Shown piece after piece: positions 1 through 10,913 of a DNA stretch of 64,000 nucleotides; positions within the stretch are counted from its first letter, which is position 1, and every line of letters begins with the position of its first letter. The notes under the pieces are model-generated. The model ran no database searches and had not been told where the DNA came from. It was given only the letters and a program-made list of their open reading frames with translations. The DNA is taken from the NCBI GenBank assembly GCA_018242425.1, contig JAFEBX010000020.1:62001-126000 (forward strand). Reading direction: 5' to 3'. This stretch comes from Pseudomonadota bacterium. Lineage in GTDB: Bacteria > Pseudomonadota > Gammaproteobacteria > Xanthomonadales > Xanthomonadaceae. Position numbers and translations under genes: made by a program.

Positions 1-726
1 GAGTTCCGCATCCAGCGCAACAGCCAGTTGCGTGACGGCGGCAGCCAGATGTTCCTGGTCAACCTGCGCACGGCGGCCCACGACGATTCGCTGACGTTCT
101 ACAACGACATCGTGCGGATTACCCCGGGCTACTACGCGACCTTCGACCACGAGCCTGGTCGCCGCGGCAACTGGCAGTGGTGGACGACGCTGGAATCCGC
201 CTACGGCATGGGCGTCGATCCCAAGCGCCGGCCGATGTACAGCGTGACGCTGGGCTCGCGTTATTTCTTCAGCGACTCACTCAACGCGCAGGCCAGCCTG
301 TTTGCATTGCGCGATGGCGAGTGGCTGTTGTGGCAGCACGACAACCTGCTCGGCATGTACGACCGCCGCCAGTTGCAACTCTCCGCTGCATTGAACTGGA
401 ACATCAGCCCGAAGCAGGAATTGCGCATCAAACTGCAGGCGATCGGCCTGACGGGAAGCGCGCGCAAGTCCTTCCGCGTGCAGCCGGACACCAGTGCCGT
501 GGTCAGCGGCGAATATCTCGCGCCATTCAACCTGCACACGCTCGGGTTCCAGATCCGCTATCGCTATGAACTGGCGCCGCTGTCGAACATCTACGTGGTC
601 TACGGCCGCGGTGGCTACAACCAGGGCGAAATGTTCGCCGACTCGCCGGGTGAATTCCGCCGGGCCTTCAACCTGCGCGATACCGAAATGTTGATGGTGA
701 AGCTGGCCTACCGTTTCGAGCTCTGA
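1..726 (+). CDS. DUF5916-type outer-membrane protein, C-terminal part only
   Basis: This is the last 241 codons of a larger protein whose start lies before the window. The reading frame is open from base 1. The visible part alternates short polar turns with amphipathic strands (for example SRYFFSDSL, FQIRYRYEL, IYVVYGRGGY) and ends in the strand LMVKLAYRFEL with aromatic residues at the end, as expected for a beta-barrel inserted by the BAM complex. The pattern fits the barrel half of DUF5916/carbohydrate-binding family 9 proteins, which are common in Lysobacterales; the substrate is not known. The family assignment rests on the C-terminal style and is moderate. Confidence 0.6.
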   Translation, partial: EFRIQRNSQLRDGGSQMFLVNLRTAAHDDSLTFYNDIVRITPGYYATFDHEPGRRGNWQWWTTLESAYGMGVDPKRRPMYSVTLGSRYFFSDSLNAQASLFALRDGEWLLWQHDNLLGMYDRRQLQLSAALNWNISPKQELRIKLQAIGLTGSARKSFRVQPDTSAVVSGEYLAPFNLHTLGFQIRYRYELAPLSNIYVVYGRGGYNQGEMFADSPGEFRRAFNLRDTEMLMVKLAYRFEL

Positions 727-776
727 TTGCAGCATGGCAGAGGGGCCATCGCCACGGATGGCGAAGCTGCAATCAG
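723..776. terminator. Nested inverted repeat between convergent genes, probable bidirectional terminator
   Basis: CTGATTGCAGC at 723-733 pairs perfectly with GCTGCAATCAG at 766-776, and inside it GCCATC (745-750) pairs with GATGGC (757-762). The stop codons of both converging genes lie in the outer arms (TGA 724-726 on plus, TGA 773-775 on minus). A T-rich stretch, GTTTTGTTT, follows on the plus strand. Terminator function is inferred from structure and position. Confidence 0.6.
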
Positions 777-1177
777 GGCTGTTTTGTTTCGTTGTCCTTC
801 GCGGGTGGTTCCGCGTTGTCGCCGGCTGCCGTCGTGCCGCGCGTGCCGCTGTCCGGGGGCGCGGTGGGCGTGGTGGACGCGGACGTGGCGGGGGAAGTTG
901 CTGTGTCCTCGTCGAGCGAGGGCGGCAGCGCCGTCGCATCCGGGGGGAGTGCGGGTGTCGTGGCGACCGTGCCCGGATCGACCGCAGCAGGTTGCGCGCG
1001 CGCATCCGGCATCCCGGTGACCGCACGGCCATCGGCCTGCGGGCGTGGCAGCGGTTGCCGCGGTGTGTCGGGATCGTCGGATGTCACCACGCCGGCAGCA
1101 GTCGGCTTGCTGCCGTTGCAGCCGGCAAGCGCGAGGGCGGCGAGTGCGATTGCCGTCAGTCGAAGCGGCATCTTCAT
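773..1177 (-). CDS. Small proline/threonine-rich lipoprotein of unknown function
   Basis: The 134-residue product begins MKMPLRLTAIALAALALAGC, a short charged start, a hydrophobic stretch and a lipobox LAGC, so it should be lipid-anchored at Cys20. The mature part is low-complexity, rich in Pro, Thr, Ala, Asp and Gly with no predicted fold, like a flexible periplasmic spacer. It starts 2 bases after the stop of the DUF1439 lipoprotein gene and is probably co-transcribed with it. I do not recognise a family. Confidence 0.6.
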   Translation of the reverse strand: MKMPLRLTAIALAALALAGCNGSKPTAAGVVTSDDPDTPRQPLPRPQADGRAVTGMPDARAQPAAVDPGTVATTPALPPDATALPPSLDEDTATSPATSASTTPTAPPDSGTRGTTAAGDNAEPPAKDNETKQP

Positions 1178-1179
1178 CC

Positions 1180-1746
1180 TCACTTCCCGCTCCCGAGCTT
1201 GACCTGCAGGCCGGATGCGGTGACGTCGATATTTGCGATGCTGCGGCCGCGCAACTTGTCCTGGTCGGATGCACTGAAGCGATAGACCGGGTCGTTGCGC
1301 GCTTCGTCCTGCAGCCACTGGTTCAATAATGTTTCGACTGCGCCCTGGCCGAGTCCGGCGAGCGCGGGGATGTCGACGCGCTCGACCGTGGGCGCATCCA
1401 GCATCAGCGCCATCGCGGCAGGATCGAACCGCAGTCCGCTGCTGATGGTGAAGTGGCCGCGTGGCGTCGAGGGATCGGAACCGAAGGCGGCGACGCCGGC
1501 ATCGAAGTCCAGTTGCAGTCGGTGGCGTTCCGGTTGCAGGTGCAGGCGCGGATGCATGACGCGCACGCTGACCATGCCGCCGAGCTTGCGGTAATCGCGC
1601 GGGAAGCGGCGGTCGAGTTGCGACTGCAGTTGTTCGGGCGACACCGTGACCCGATTGGACAGCAGGTCGCCGACAGTCGTGCAGGCGACCAGTGCCAGCG
1701 AGAGCAGCGCGGCGATCGCCAATCGGAATGTGGAACGACGTGGCAT
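1180..1746 (-). CDS. DUF1439 (YceB-like) lipoprotein
   Basis: A 188-residue protein with a signal ending in the lipobox LVAC (LALALVAC-type, Cys at about 22) and a body matching the DUF1439 pattern: a leading helix (VTVSPEQLQSQLDRRFPRD) followed by beta strands (VSVRVMHPRLHLQP, RLQLDFDAGVAAF, HFTISSGLRFDP). DUF1439 proteins are envelope lipoproteins with a fold related to lipid-binding BPI/SMP-like domains; the ligand is unknown. No clear Shine-Dalgarno precedes the ATG at 1746. It forms a pair with the small lipoprotein just downstream. Confidence 0.75.
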   Translation of the reverse strand: MPRRSTFRLAIAALLSLALVACTTVGDLLSNRVTVSPEQLQSQLDRRFPRDYRKLGGMVSVRVMHPRLHLQPERHRLQLDFDAGVAAFGSDPSTPRGHFTISSGLRFDPAAMALMLDAPTVERVDIPALAGLGQGAVETLLNQWLQDEARNDPVYRFSASDQDKLRGRSIANIDVTASGLQVKLGSGK

Positions 1747-1821
1747 CGGATCGGGTTCCGTTGTGCGTTGCGATGTGGGCGAGGATGCGCTCGGAGGGAT
1801 GAACGCGATCCCACGGGCATG

Positions 1822-1850
1822 AAAAAAGCCGGCACTGGGCCGGCTTTTTT
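1822..1850. terminator. Bidirectional rho-independent terminator
   Basis: AAAAAAGCCGGC (1822-1833) and GCCGGCTTTTTT (1839-1850) are perfect complements with a 5-base loop. Having both an A-tract and a T-tract it can work on either strand. It lies 17 bases after the HU stop codon and ends HU transcription (minus strand) before the DUF1439 gene. Confidence 0.9.
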
Positions 1851-1867
1851 CTGCATCGCGGCAAAAA

Positions 1868-2254
1868 TCAGGCCGCGGCGTCCTTCAGCTTCTTGAGCGG
1901 ACGGACCTTGACCTTCGTCGACTTCGGACGGGCCTTGAAGGTGACCTCTTCCTTGGTGAACGGGTTGATACCCTTGCGAGCCGGACGGGCCGGGACTTCC
2001 ACGGCGGTGATCTTGAACAGGCCCGGCATGGTGAAGGAGCCAGTGCCCTTCTTGTTCACCGAAGCGTGCACGGTGTTTTCCAGCGCAGCCAGGACGGCGC
2101 GCACGTCGCGCGACGCGACGCTGGTGAACTCGGCGATGTGGGCGACGAGGCCCGACTTGGTCAGGGCTTCCTTGATCGGCTTCATCGTGGCTGCCTTGGG
2201 AGCAGCTTTGGCGGCCTTGGTGGCCTTGGCAGCTTTGGCTTTCTTCGTGGCCAT
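1868..2254 (-). CDS. HU-family nucleoid protein with a lysine/alanine-rich N-terminal tail
   Basis: This 128-residue protein has an HU/IHF body (from about residue 24: MKPIKEALTKSGLVAHIAEF, later GTGSFTMPGLFKI and RKGINPFTKEE) with the DNA-binding arm around the RPARKGINPFT segment. The first ~22 residues are almost only Lys, Ala and Thr (KKAKAAKATKAAKAA), resembling a histone H1-like tail. The start at 2254 is preceded by a strong GAGGAAAG ribosome site; an upstream in-frame start would add 30 unrelated residues and is rejected. It bends and compacts DNA. It is followed by a terminator, so it is probably a single-gene transcript. Confidence 0.9.
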   Translation of the reverse strand: MATKKAKAAKATKAAKAAPKAATMKPIKEALTKSGLVAHIAEFTSVASRDVRAVLAALENTVHASVNKKGTGSFTMPGLFKITAVEVPARPARKGINPFTKEEVTFKARPKSTKVKVRPLKKLKDAAA

Positions 2255-2297
2255 GTGTTTTCGCTTTCCTCGGAATAAGTGTGGAATTTGGTTGCGC

Positions 2298-2314
2298 GGT
2301 TGCGACCGGCAACC
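2298..2314. repeat. Inverted repeat in the HU upstream region
   Basis: GGTTGC (2298-2303) and GCAACC (2309-2314) form a 6-base-pair inverted repeat with a 5-base spacer, 44 bases before the HU start codon. It could be an operator or a 5-prime UTR hairpin. No convincing promoter was identified between HU and phzF (2255-2507), a stretch that otherwise holds nothing I can name. Confidence 0.3.
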
Positions 2315-2507
2315 AACTGTATTGCATGTAAACCGCGTCGCCAAGCCCCGTGGCGAACTTTTTTGCCTTGTTTTTGCGGGGCAGAATCATCCGGGGGGAA
2401 TCGCGGGCGGCGATTGTCCGGTGAATGCGTGACGCAGGAAACAGAAGAGGGGCCGGCGCGACTTGAAGTATTGGATGAGGAATGGGGCCCGGAGGTGCGG
2501 TCGCGAC

Positions 2508-3401
2508 TCAGTGCCAGTCGAGTTCGCCGCGGATCACCGTGCACACGCGACCGCCCGACCACACGTCACCGTCCGTGTCGACAGCGAGTTCGATGATGGC
2601 GTCATGGCCGACTTCGCGGCCCTGGCTGATGCGATAGAAACCACCGGGGCCGGGCAGTGCATCGCGTTGTGCCAGCCACGCCGCGAGTGTCGCGTTGGCC
2701 GCGCCGGATGCCGCGTCCTCGAATTGCGCGGGCGCACCCACCCAGGCGCGCACGGCGAGGTAATAGACCGGATCGCTGCTGCGCGCGAACGCGCACAGGC
2801 CCATGCTGCCGGTACTTTCGGCGAGTTTTGCGATCGCGTTCCAGTTCGGCGCGGTCGCGCGAAGCGTGGCTTCGTCGGCGATTTCGGCCAGCCACCAGCG
2901 ACGTCCGCCGTCCATCAATGCCGGCGGCAACGCGCCCAGCGGCAGATTGGCGAGGACATCGCGCAGGCGTGGATCCTCGGCGCTGGCGGTCTCCAGCAGG
3001 CGCGCGCGCGGCGTGCGCACGGCGATGGTGCGTTCGGCGCCGTGGCCATGGACACGCAGGGGCAGGGCGCCGGCGATGCCGTCCTGCACCAGCAATCCGT
3101 CCTTCGGCTCGGCGAGCCCGGCTTCAAGCACGGCGTGGGCGGTGCCGACGCTGGGATGCCCGGCGAACGGGACTTCGCGGCGCGGGCTGAAGATGCGCAG
3201 GCGATAGCTGGTACCGGGCTTGTCCGGCGGCAGCACGAACGTGGTTTCCGGCAGGCGCGTCCAGCGCGCGATGTCCTGCATGGTGGCGTCGTCGAGGCCA
3301 TCGGCGTCGAGGACGACTGCGAGCGGATTGCCGGCGCCGGGGCGATCGGCAAAGACGTCGACCTGGGTGAATCGACGCTTGTGCAGAGAAGAAAAAGGCA
3401 T
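2508..3401 (-). CDS. PhzF-family isomerase/epimerase
   Basis: The 297-residue product has the family landmarks: FTQVDVFADRPGAGNPLAVV at the N-terminus, the catalytic glutamate in LPETTFV, and FAGHPSVGTA. PhzF-fold enzymes have two diaminopimelate-epimerase-like halves and act as acid/base isomerases; only some make phenazines, and no phenazine genes are nearby, so the substrate is unknown. The ATG at 3401 was chosen because it sits just before the conserved start of the fold; an earlier frame start adds 22 unrelated residues. It is divergent from lysAC. Confidence 0.85.
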   Translation of the reverse strand: MPFSSLHKRRFTQVDVFADRPGAGNPLAVVLDADGLDDATMQDIARWTRLPETTFVLPPDKPGTSYRLRIFSPRREVPFAGHPSVGTAHAVLEAGLAEPKDGLLVQDGIAGALPLRVHGHGAERTIAVRTPRARLLETASAEDPRLRDVLANLPLGALPPALMDGGRRWWLAEIADEATLRATAPNWNAIAKLAESTGSMGLCAFARSSDPVYYLAVRAWVGAPAQFEDAASGAANATLAAWLAQRDALPGPGGFYRISQGREVGHDAIIELAVDTDGDVWSGGRVCTVIRGELDWH

Positions 3402-3434
3402 GAAGAATCCGGGGGAATTGCGCGGGAGATTCGC

Positions 3435-3440
3435 TAGAAT
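3435..3440 (+). promoter_or_regulatory. Probable -10 box of lysAC
   Basis: TAGAAT followed by CG, 9 bases before the ATG at 3450 and 39 bases before the preferred start at 3480. No good -35 box is visible. The same TAGAAT(CG) word precedes several other genes in the window. Confidence 0.45.
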
Positions 3441-3479
3441 CGAAGGTTCATGCCCACAGTCGGGCACAGGATGAGTGTA

Positions 3480-6073
3480 ATGCCGCAGATCGTCTCCCAG
3501 CCGCGTTGGATCGTACTGAAGTTCGGCGGAACTTCAGTGTCGAAACGCGAGCGCTGGGACACGATCGGCAAACTGGCGGGCGAGCGCCGGGCCGACGGTG
3601 CGCGCGTGCTGGTGGTGGTGTCGGCCCTGTCGGGCGTCACCAACCTGTTGTTGTCGGTCGCGGAAGGCAACGGCAACGGTGCGGAAGTCTTCGCCCAACT
3701 GGAAACGCGCCATCGCGATTTCTGCGAGAACGACCTGGGCCTCGATGCCGACGCGGTGCTCGGCGAGCGCCTGCGCCATCTGCGCGGACTGCTGGTGGAC
3801 GACAAGCGCGCGGCGACCCGGGAGCTCGACTGGCAGGCGGAAGTGCTGGGGCAGGGCGAGCTGATGTCGTCGACGCTCGGTGCGGCCTATCTGCGCAGTC
3901 GTGGCATGGGCATGCAGTGGGTGGACGCGCGCGAGTGGTTGAACGCGCTGTCGTTGCCCAACGAAAGCCCGTGGTCGGCGCGGTTGTCGGTGAACTGCGA
4001 AATCACCGCCGATGCCGGCATGCGCGAGCGCTTCCACGCGCAGGCGGGCGATCTCGCCATCACCCAGGGCTTCATCGCGCGCCACGCCGATGGGGGCACC
4101 GCGATCCTCGGTCGCGGCGGTTCCGACACGTCGGCGGCGTATTTCGGCGCGCTGCTCGGCGCCGAGCAGGTGGAGATCTGGACCGACGTGCCGGGCATGT
4201 TCAGCGCCAATCCGCGCGAAGTGCCGGACGCGCGCCTGCTGGCGCGGCTTGACCACGCCGAGGCGCAGGAAATCGCCACCACCGGCGCCAAGGTGCTGCA
4301 CCCGCGCTCGATCGCGCCCTGCCGCGAAGCCGGCGTGACCATGCGCATCCTCGATACCGGCCATCCGCATCTCGACGGCACCCGCATCGATGCCAGCGGC
4401 CGCACCGTGCCCGGCGTCAAGGCGATCAGTCGTCGCAACGGCATCGTGCTGGTGTCGATGGAAACCATCGGCATGTGGCAGCAGGTCGGCTTCCTCGCCG
4501 ATATCTTCGACCGTTTCCGTGCCCACGGCCTGTCGATCGACATGATCGGTTCGTCGGAAACCAACGTCACCGTCTCGCTCGATCCCAGCGAAAACCTGGT
4601 CAACACCAGCGTGCTGGCCGAACTCTCCGCCGATCTCGCGCAAGTCTGTCGCGTCAAAGTGATCGCGCCGTGCGCGGCGATCACCCTGGTCGGGCGCGGC
4701 ATGCGCTCGCTGCTCGACCGCCTGTCCGGCGTGTGGGCGACCTTCGGGCGCGAGCGCGTGCACCTGATCTCGCAGTCGTCGAACGATCTCAACCTGACCT
4801 TCGTGGTCGACGAATCCGACGCCGACGGCATGATCCCGGCGCTGCACGCGGAACTGATGCGCAGCGGTGCGATGCCGGTGCACGAACCCGGCGTGTTCGG
4901 CCCGAGCTGGCAGCAACTGGTGGCGCCACGCGCGCCGCGTCCTCAACCGTGGTGGGCGGGCGAACGCGCGAAGCTGCTCGACATCGCAGCGCGCCACACG
5001 CCGACCTATGCCTACCACCTGCCGACCGTGCGCGAACGGGCGCGGGCATTGGCGGCGATTCCGGCGATCGACAAGCGCAGTTACGCGATCAAGGCCAATC
5101 CGCATCCGGCCATCCTGCGCGCGCTGGTGGAAGAAGGTTTCGGCCTGGAATGCGTGTCGCTGGGCGAACTCGAGCACGTGTTCGCCTCGGTGCCGGGGCT
5201 CACGCCGCAGCAGGTCCTGTTCACCCCGAATTTCGCGCCGATCGACGAATACCGCGTGGCGCTGGAGCGCGGCGTCACCGTCACCGTCGACAACGTCGAA
5301 TTGCTGCAGCGCTGGCCTGAAGTGTTCCGCGGCAAGTCGCTGTGGCTGCGCATCGACCTCGGCTATGGCGACGGCCACCACGCCAAGGTCACCACCGGCG
5401 GCAAGGACGCCAAGTTCGGGCTGTCGGCGCAGCGCTTCGATGAATTCGTCGATCTTGCGCGCTCGCTCGATGTGCGCATCACCGGCGTCCACGCGCACCT
5501 CGGCAGCGGCATCGATACAGTGGGCCACTGGAAGGGCATGATCGATGCGATGGCCGGTTTCGCGCGTCGCATCGGCAGCGTGGAAATCCTCGACATCGGT
5601 GGTGGCTTGCCGATTCCCTATCGTCCCGACGAGGATCCGTTCGATCTGGACGCGTGGTCGCAGGGGTTATCGGAGATGAAGGCGGTGCATCCGGCCTTCC
5701 GGATCGCGATCGAACCGGGCCGCTACCTGGTGGCCGAAGCGGGCGTCTTGCTGACCCATGCGACCCAGGTGGTCGACAAGGACGGCGTGCGCCGCGTCGG
5801 CCTCGATGCCGGCATGAACACCCTGGTCCGCCCGGCGCTGTACGACGCCTGGCACGGCATCGCCAACCTCAGCCGCCTCGGCGATGGCGACGAACGCCCG
5901 TTCGACGTGGTCGGTCCGATCTGCGAGTCCAGCGATCTTTTCGGAAAGGAACGCGGGTTGCCGCGCGCAACCGCCCCCGGCGACGTGATGGCGATCGCCG
6001 ACGCCGGCGCCTACGGCTACAGCATGGCCAGCACCTACAATATGCGGTCATTGCCGCAGCAGGAGATCATTGA

Positions 6074-6077
<4 letters not shown>
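3480..6077 (+). CDS. lysAC: Bifunctional aspartate kinase / diaminopimelate decarboxylase
   Basis: One polypeptide of 865 residues carries the first and last enzymes of the lysine pathway. Residues about 10-290 are aspartate kinase (KFGGTSV at 14-20), followed by two ACT domains (to about 465) that should sense end product. From about 500 to the end is a PLP-dependent DAP decarboxylase: the PLP lysine is Lys538 in SYAIKANPHP, with DIGGGLPIPY, EPGRYL, the CES active-site cysteine in GPICESSDLF and GAYGYSMAS. The fusion is typical of Xanthomonas and relatives. AGGA 8 bases before 3480 supports that ATG; the ATG at 3450, close to the -10 box, could be an alternative leaderless start. It overlaps murL by 4 bases (ATGA). 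Confidence 0.93.
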
Positions 6078-7430
<1,353 letters not shown>

Positions 7431-7450
<20 letters not shown>

Positions 7451-8834
7451 CGGCCAGCGCGTCGCGCTCTGGGGCTGGGGGCGCGAAGGCAAGGCGACCT
7501 ATCGCGCCTTGCGCGCCGCGCCATTGGCCGGCGGTGATGTCCGTTATCCCGGCGAGCTGACGCTGTTCTGCAACGCGCAGGAAGCCGAGGATGCGCGCGC
7601 GCTGAATGATCCATTGCTGCGCATCGATACCGCAGTCGATGGCGATCGCCTTGCCGCCTTCGGCGTGGTGATCAAGTCCCCGGGCATCAGTCCGTATTCG
7701 GAGACCGCACGCGCGGCGCAGGCGCATGGCACCCGCTTCATCGGCGCCACCCAGTTGTGGTTCGCCGAGCGCCGCGATGCGGACACGCTGTGTGTCACCG
7801 GCACCAAGGGCAAGAGCACCACCACCTCGATGCTTGCGCACCTGCTGCGTGCGGCGGGCAAGCGCACCGCGCTGGTCGGCAACATCGGCGCACCGCTGAT
7901 GGAATTGATCGATGGCGTCGCCGATGCGTGGACGATCGAGCTCAGCAGCTACCAGACCCGCGATGTCGCCGAGAGTGGCGTGCGTCCGCATCTCGCCATC
8001 GTCACCAACATCTATCCCGAACACCTCGACTGGCACGGTGGGCAGGAGCGCTACGTCGCCGACAAGCTGTCGCTGGTGACGGAAGGGAAGCCGCGGATTG
8101 CGGTATTGAACGCGGCAGACCCGATCCTTGCGCAATTGAAATTGTCGGACAGCAAGGTCGTGTGGTTCAACCATGCCGACGGCTGGCACATGCAGGGTGA
8201 CGTGATCCATCGCGGCGATGCTGCGGTCTTCGATACCTCGACGCTGCCGCTGCCCGGCGCACACAACCGCGGCAACCTGTGTGCGGTGCTGGCCGCACTG
8301 GAAGCGATCGGCCTCGATGCCGCCGGATTGGCGCCGCATGCCGCAACCTTCCAGCCGCTGCCGAACCGGCTGCAGGCGCTGGGCGAGCGCGACGGCATCC
8401 TCTACGTCAACGATTCGATCAGCACCACGCCGCATGCGACGCTGGCTGCGCTCGATCTCTACCGCGAGCGCCCGACCGCCGTGCTGGTCGGCGGCCATGA
8501 TCGCGGACTCGACTGGCACGATTTCGCCGAGGCGATGCGCATGCATGCGCCGCGCGCGATCGTGACGATGGGGCAGAACGGTCCCCGCATCCACGACCTG
8601 CTGGCGCCGATCGCGGCGCAGGGCGGGTTCGTATTGGCGCAGGCGCGCGATCTCGAAGACGCGATGCGGATGGCGCGGGAAGCCTTGCATGGGAACGGCG
8701 TGATGCTGTTGTCGCCGGGAGCACCGAGCTTCGGGGCGTACCGCGACTACGTCGCGCGCGGGCGCCACTTTGCCGAGTTGGCCGGCTTCGACCCGGATGC
8801 GATTTCCAGCATCCAGGGCATGGGCATTGCATAG
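7431..8834 (+). CDS. murD2: MurD2, UDP-MurNAc-L-Ala:L-glutamate ligase
   Basis: A 467-residue Mur ligase with the ATP-binding loop GTKGKSTT (124-131), [25 protein letters not shown] and the late [12 protein letters not shown] segment of MurD enzymes. Paired with MurL it should add L-glutamate, not D-glutamate, to UDP-MurNAc-L-Ala in the cytoplasm, the epimerase then fixing the stereochemistry. The GTG at 7431 puts the Rossmann glycine motif (LWGWGREGK) at the usual distance from the N-terminus; a GTG at 7389 would add 14 unrelated residues. It overlaps murL by 20 bases. Confidence 0.88.
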
Positions 8835-8932
8835 GAGTAAACCCGGCAGCCGTCCTCACCAGTGGCAGTGGGTGCATGCCAATCGAGCGCAGGTCCGGTA
8901 ACGTAGACGGCTCTTTCCCCCGGAGTCTTCCC

Positions 8933-9724
8933 ATGCGCCGCCTCCTGCTTGCCTTTGGATTGTTGTCTGCCGTAGCACCCGCGTTCGCCGCCATGCAGGC
9001 CAGGCCGGTGGAATGGAAAATGGGCAATGAGCGCTTCAGCGGCTATGTCGTCTATGACGACGCCTCGACGGCGAAGCGCCCGGGCCTGGTGATGGTGCCG
9101 AACTGGATGGGCGTGACCGACTTGGCAGTGCAGCGGGCCAGGGAGGTGGCCGGCAAGGACTACGTCGTGCTGGTCGCGGATGTCTATGGCAAGGCTGTCC
9201 GGCCGAAGGATGCCAAGGAAGCAGCCGCGGCAGCGAAGGGTGCGTTCACGGATGGCGGCAAGACGCTCAGGGCGCGGGTGAACGAAGCCGTGGGGGTGTT
9301 GAAGGCGCAGGCGAAGTCGACGCCGCTGGATGCCGGCAAGATTGGCGCCATCGGTTTCTGCTTCGGTGGCACCACGGTGCTGGAACTGGCGCGCAGCAAC
9401 AACCCCGACGTGGCCGGCGTGGTCAGTTTCCATGGAGACCTGGAAACCTACATGCCTGCCTCGGGCAACTCGATGCACGCCTCCGTGCTGGTGCTCAACG
9501 GAGCGGATGATTCCGGCGTCAACGATGCGCAGATTGTCGCGTTCAAGAAGGAAATGAACGCGGTGAAGGCCGATTGGCAGTTCGTCGACTTCAGCGGGGC
9601 CGTGCATTGCTTCACCCAGCCGGAATCGAAGGGGCCGGGCAACTGCGCCTACAACGAGCGCGTCTCGAAACGGGCGTTCCTGATGATGCGCAATTTCTTC
9701 CGCGAGCGTTTCGCGGCGAAGTGA
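8933..9724 (+). CDS. Dienelactone hydrolase family protein, exported
   Basis: A 263-residue alpha/beta hydrolase with a Sec signal peptide (MRRLLLAFGLLSAVAPAFA, cleavage near residue 19). The catalytic triad is visible: nucleophile Cys143 in GFCFGG, aspartate in GADDSG (192-193) and His225 in AVHCF. Cys as nucleophile is the dienelactone hydrolase hallmark, but periplasmic members are of unknown substrate and no aromatic-degradation genes lie near. CGGAG at 8921 supports the ATG at 8933. It converges on the polyprenyl synthase gene. Confidence 0.85.
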   Translation: MRRLLLAFGLLSAVAPAFAAMQARPVEWKMGNERFSGYVVYDDASTAKRPGLVMVPNWMGVTDLAVQRAREVAGKDYVVLVADVYGKAVRPKDAKEAAAAAKGAFTDGGKTLRARVNEAVGVLKAQAKSTPLDAGKIGAIGFCFGGTTVLELARSNNPDVAGVVSFHGDLETYMPASGNSMHASVLVLNGADDSGVNDAQIVAFKKEMNAVKADWQFVDFSGAVHCFTQPESKGPGNCAYNERVSKRAFLMMRNFFRERFAAK

Positions 9725-9739
9725 TCTTTCGCGTTGCGG

Positions 9740-10726
9740 TCAGCGGTCGCGGTTGACCGCGTAACGCGCCAGTCCACGCAGGGCGGCGACGGCATCGTTT
9801 CCGGCGAGGCCGTCGATCGCGGCTTCGGCGGCATCGGCGTAGCGCTGCGCCACCGCGCGGCTGTAGCCGAGGCTGTCGTGCGCGGCGATCGCCGCCGTCA
9901 CTTCCGGCAACGCGGAGACATCGCCGGACTCGACGATCACCCGCAAGCGATCGCGGGTTGCGTCGTCGGCATGCGCCATCGCGTGGATCAGCGGTAGCGT
10001 CATCTTGCCTTCGGCGAGATCGTCGCCGAGGTTCTTGCCCATCGTCGCCGCGTCGGAAGCGTAATCGAGCACGTCGTCGGCGATCTGGAAGGCGTAGCCG
10101 AGATGCATGCCGTAATCGTGCAGTGCCTGTTGCGTCGTCGCGTCTGCGCCCGACAACAGTGCGCCGAGGCGCGTCGCCGCGGCGAACAGGATCGCGGTCT
10201 TGCGTTCGATCACGCGCAGGTAGGCGGGTTCGTCGGTATCGGGATTGCGCACGTGCAGCAGCTGCAGCACTTCGCCTTCCGCGATCATGTTGGTGGTGTC
10301 GGCCAGCAGGCGCTGCACGTCCATCCGTTCCAGTTCGACCATCAGCTGGAAGCTGCGCGAATACAGGAAGTCGCCGACCAGCACGCTGGTGGCGTTGCCC
10401 CACACAGCGTTGGCGGTGCTGCGGCCGCGGCGCAGGTCGGATTCGTCGACCACGTCGTCGTGGAGCAGGGTGGAGGTGTGGATGAACTCGACCACCGCCG
10501 CGAGCTGGTGCGCGTCCGCGCCCATGTGCCCGAGCGCGCGCGATGCCAGCAACAGCAGCATCGGGCGCAGGCGCTTGCCGCCCGCCCCGATGATGTATTC
10601 GGCGACCTGGTTGATCAGCACCACGTCGGAGGCGAGGCGACGACGGATCAAGGCGTCAACGGCGGCCATGTCGGGCGCCGCCAGTTGCTGGATGGCGGTG
10701 AGGGGAAGCGCGGAACGGTCGGTCAT
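9740..10726 (-). CDS. ispB: Polyprenyl (octaprenyl) diphosphate synthase
   Basis: The 328-residue product has both aspartate-rich Mg-binding motifs of trans-prenyltransferases: DDVVD (90-94) and DDVLD (217-221), plus GGKRLRP (49-55) and the KT and GKNLGDDLAEGK segments. It elongates farnesyl diphosphate to the C40 side chain used for ubiquinone at the inner membrane. The start at 10726 (MTDRSALPL) fits both the family length and a perfect TATAAT box about 27 bases upstream. Confidence 0.92.
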   Translation of the reverse strand: MTDRSALPLTAIQQLAAPDMAAVDALIRRRLASDVVLINQVAEYIIGAGGKRLRPMLLLLASRALGHMGADAHQLAAVVEFIHTSTLLHDDVVDESDLRRGRSTANAVWGNATSVLVGDFLYSRSFQLMVELERMDVQRLLADTTNMIAEGEVLQLLHVRNPDTDEPAYLRVIERKTAILFAAATRLGALLSGADATTQQALHDYGMHLGYAFQIADDVLDYASDAATMGKNLGDDLAEGKMTLPLIHAMAHADDATRDRLRVIVESGDVSALPEVTAAIAAHDSLGYSRAVAQRYADAAEAAIDGLAGNDAVAALRGLARYAVNRDR

Positions 10727-10753
10727 CGGGAGGTTGGCCGGGATGCTGGGGCG

Positions 10754-10759
10754 ATTATA
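10754..10759 (-). promoter_or_regulatory. -10 box of ispB
   Basis: Minus-strand TATAAT, a perfect consensus, in TTCTATAATCG. It would place the transcript start near 10747, about 20 bases before the ispB ATG. No recognisable -35 box is seen. Confidence 0.6.
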
Positions 10760-10840
10760 GAAGGTGAACGCGGAATCCCCGGCGACGGGAAAACCTGACC
10801 CGCCGCCGCGGCATCCGCCGGCTGCCGGGGCCCGGCGCGG

Positions 10841-10846
10841 TAGAAT
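10841..10846 (+). promoter_or_regulatory. Probable -10 box of ssb
   Basis: TAGAAT 67 bases before the ssb ATG, preceded by G+C-rich sequence with no clear -35 box. It is divergent from the ispB promoter. Confidence 0.45.
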
Positions 10847-10913
10847 GGAATATCCCTGTCGGTGGCGACGCCGGCATCCCAACAACCAATGACCAAAACG
10901 TAAGGAGCCAGAC

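Noticed and set aside
2508..3401. Phenazine biosynthesis gene
   Set aside because: Only a PhzF-fold protein is present; no other phz genes are near, and most PhzF-like proteins are not phenazine enzymes.
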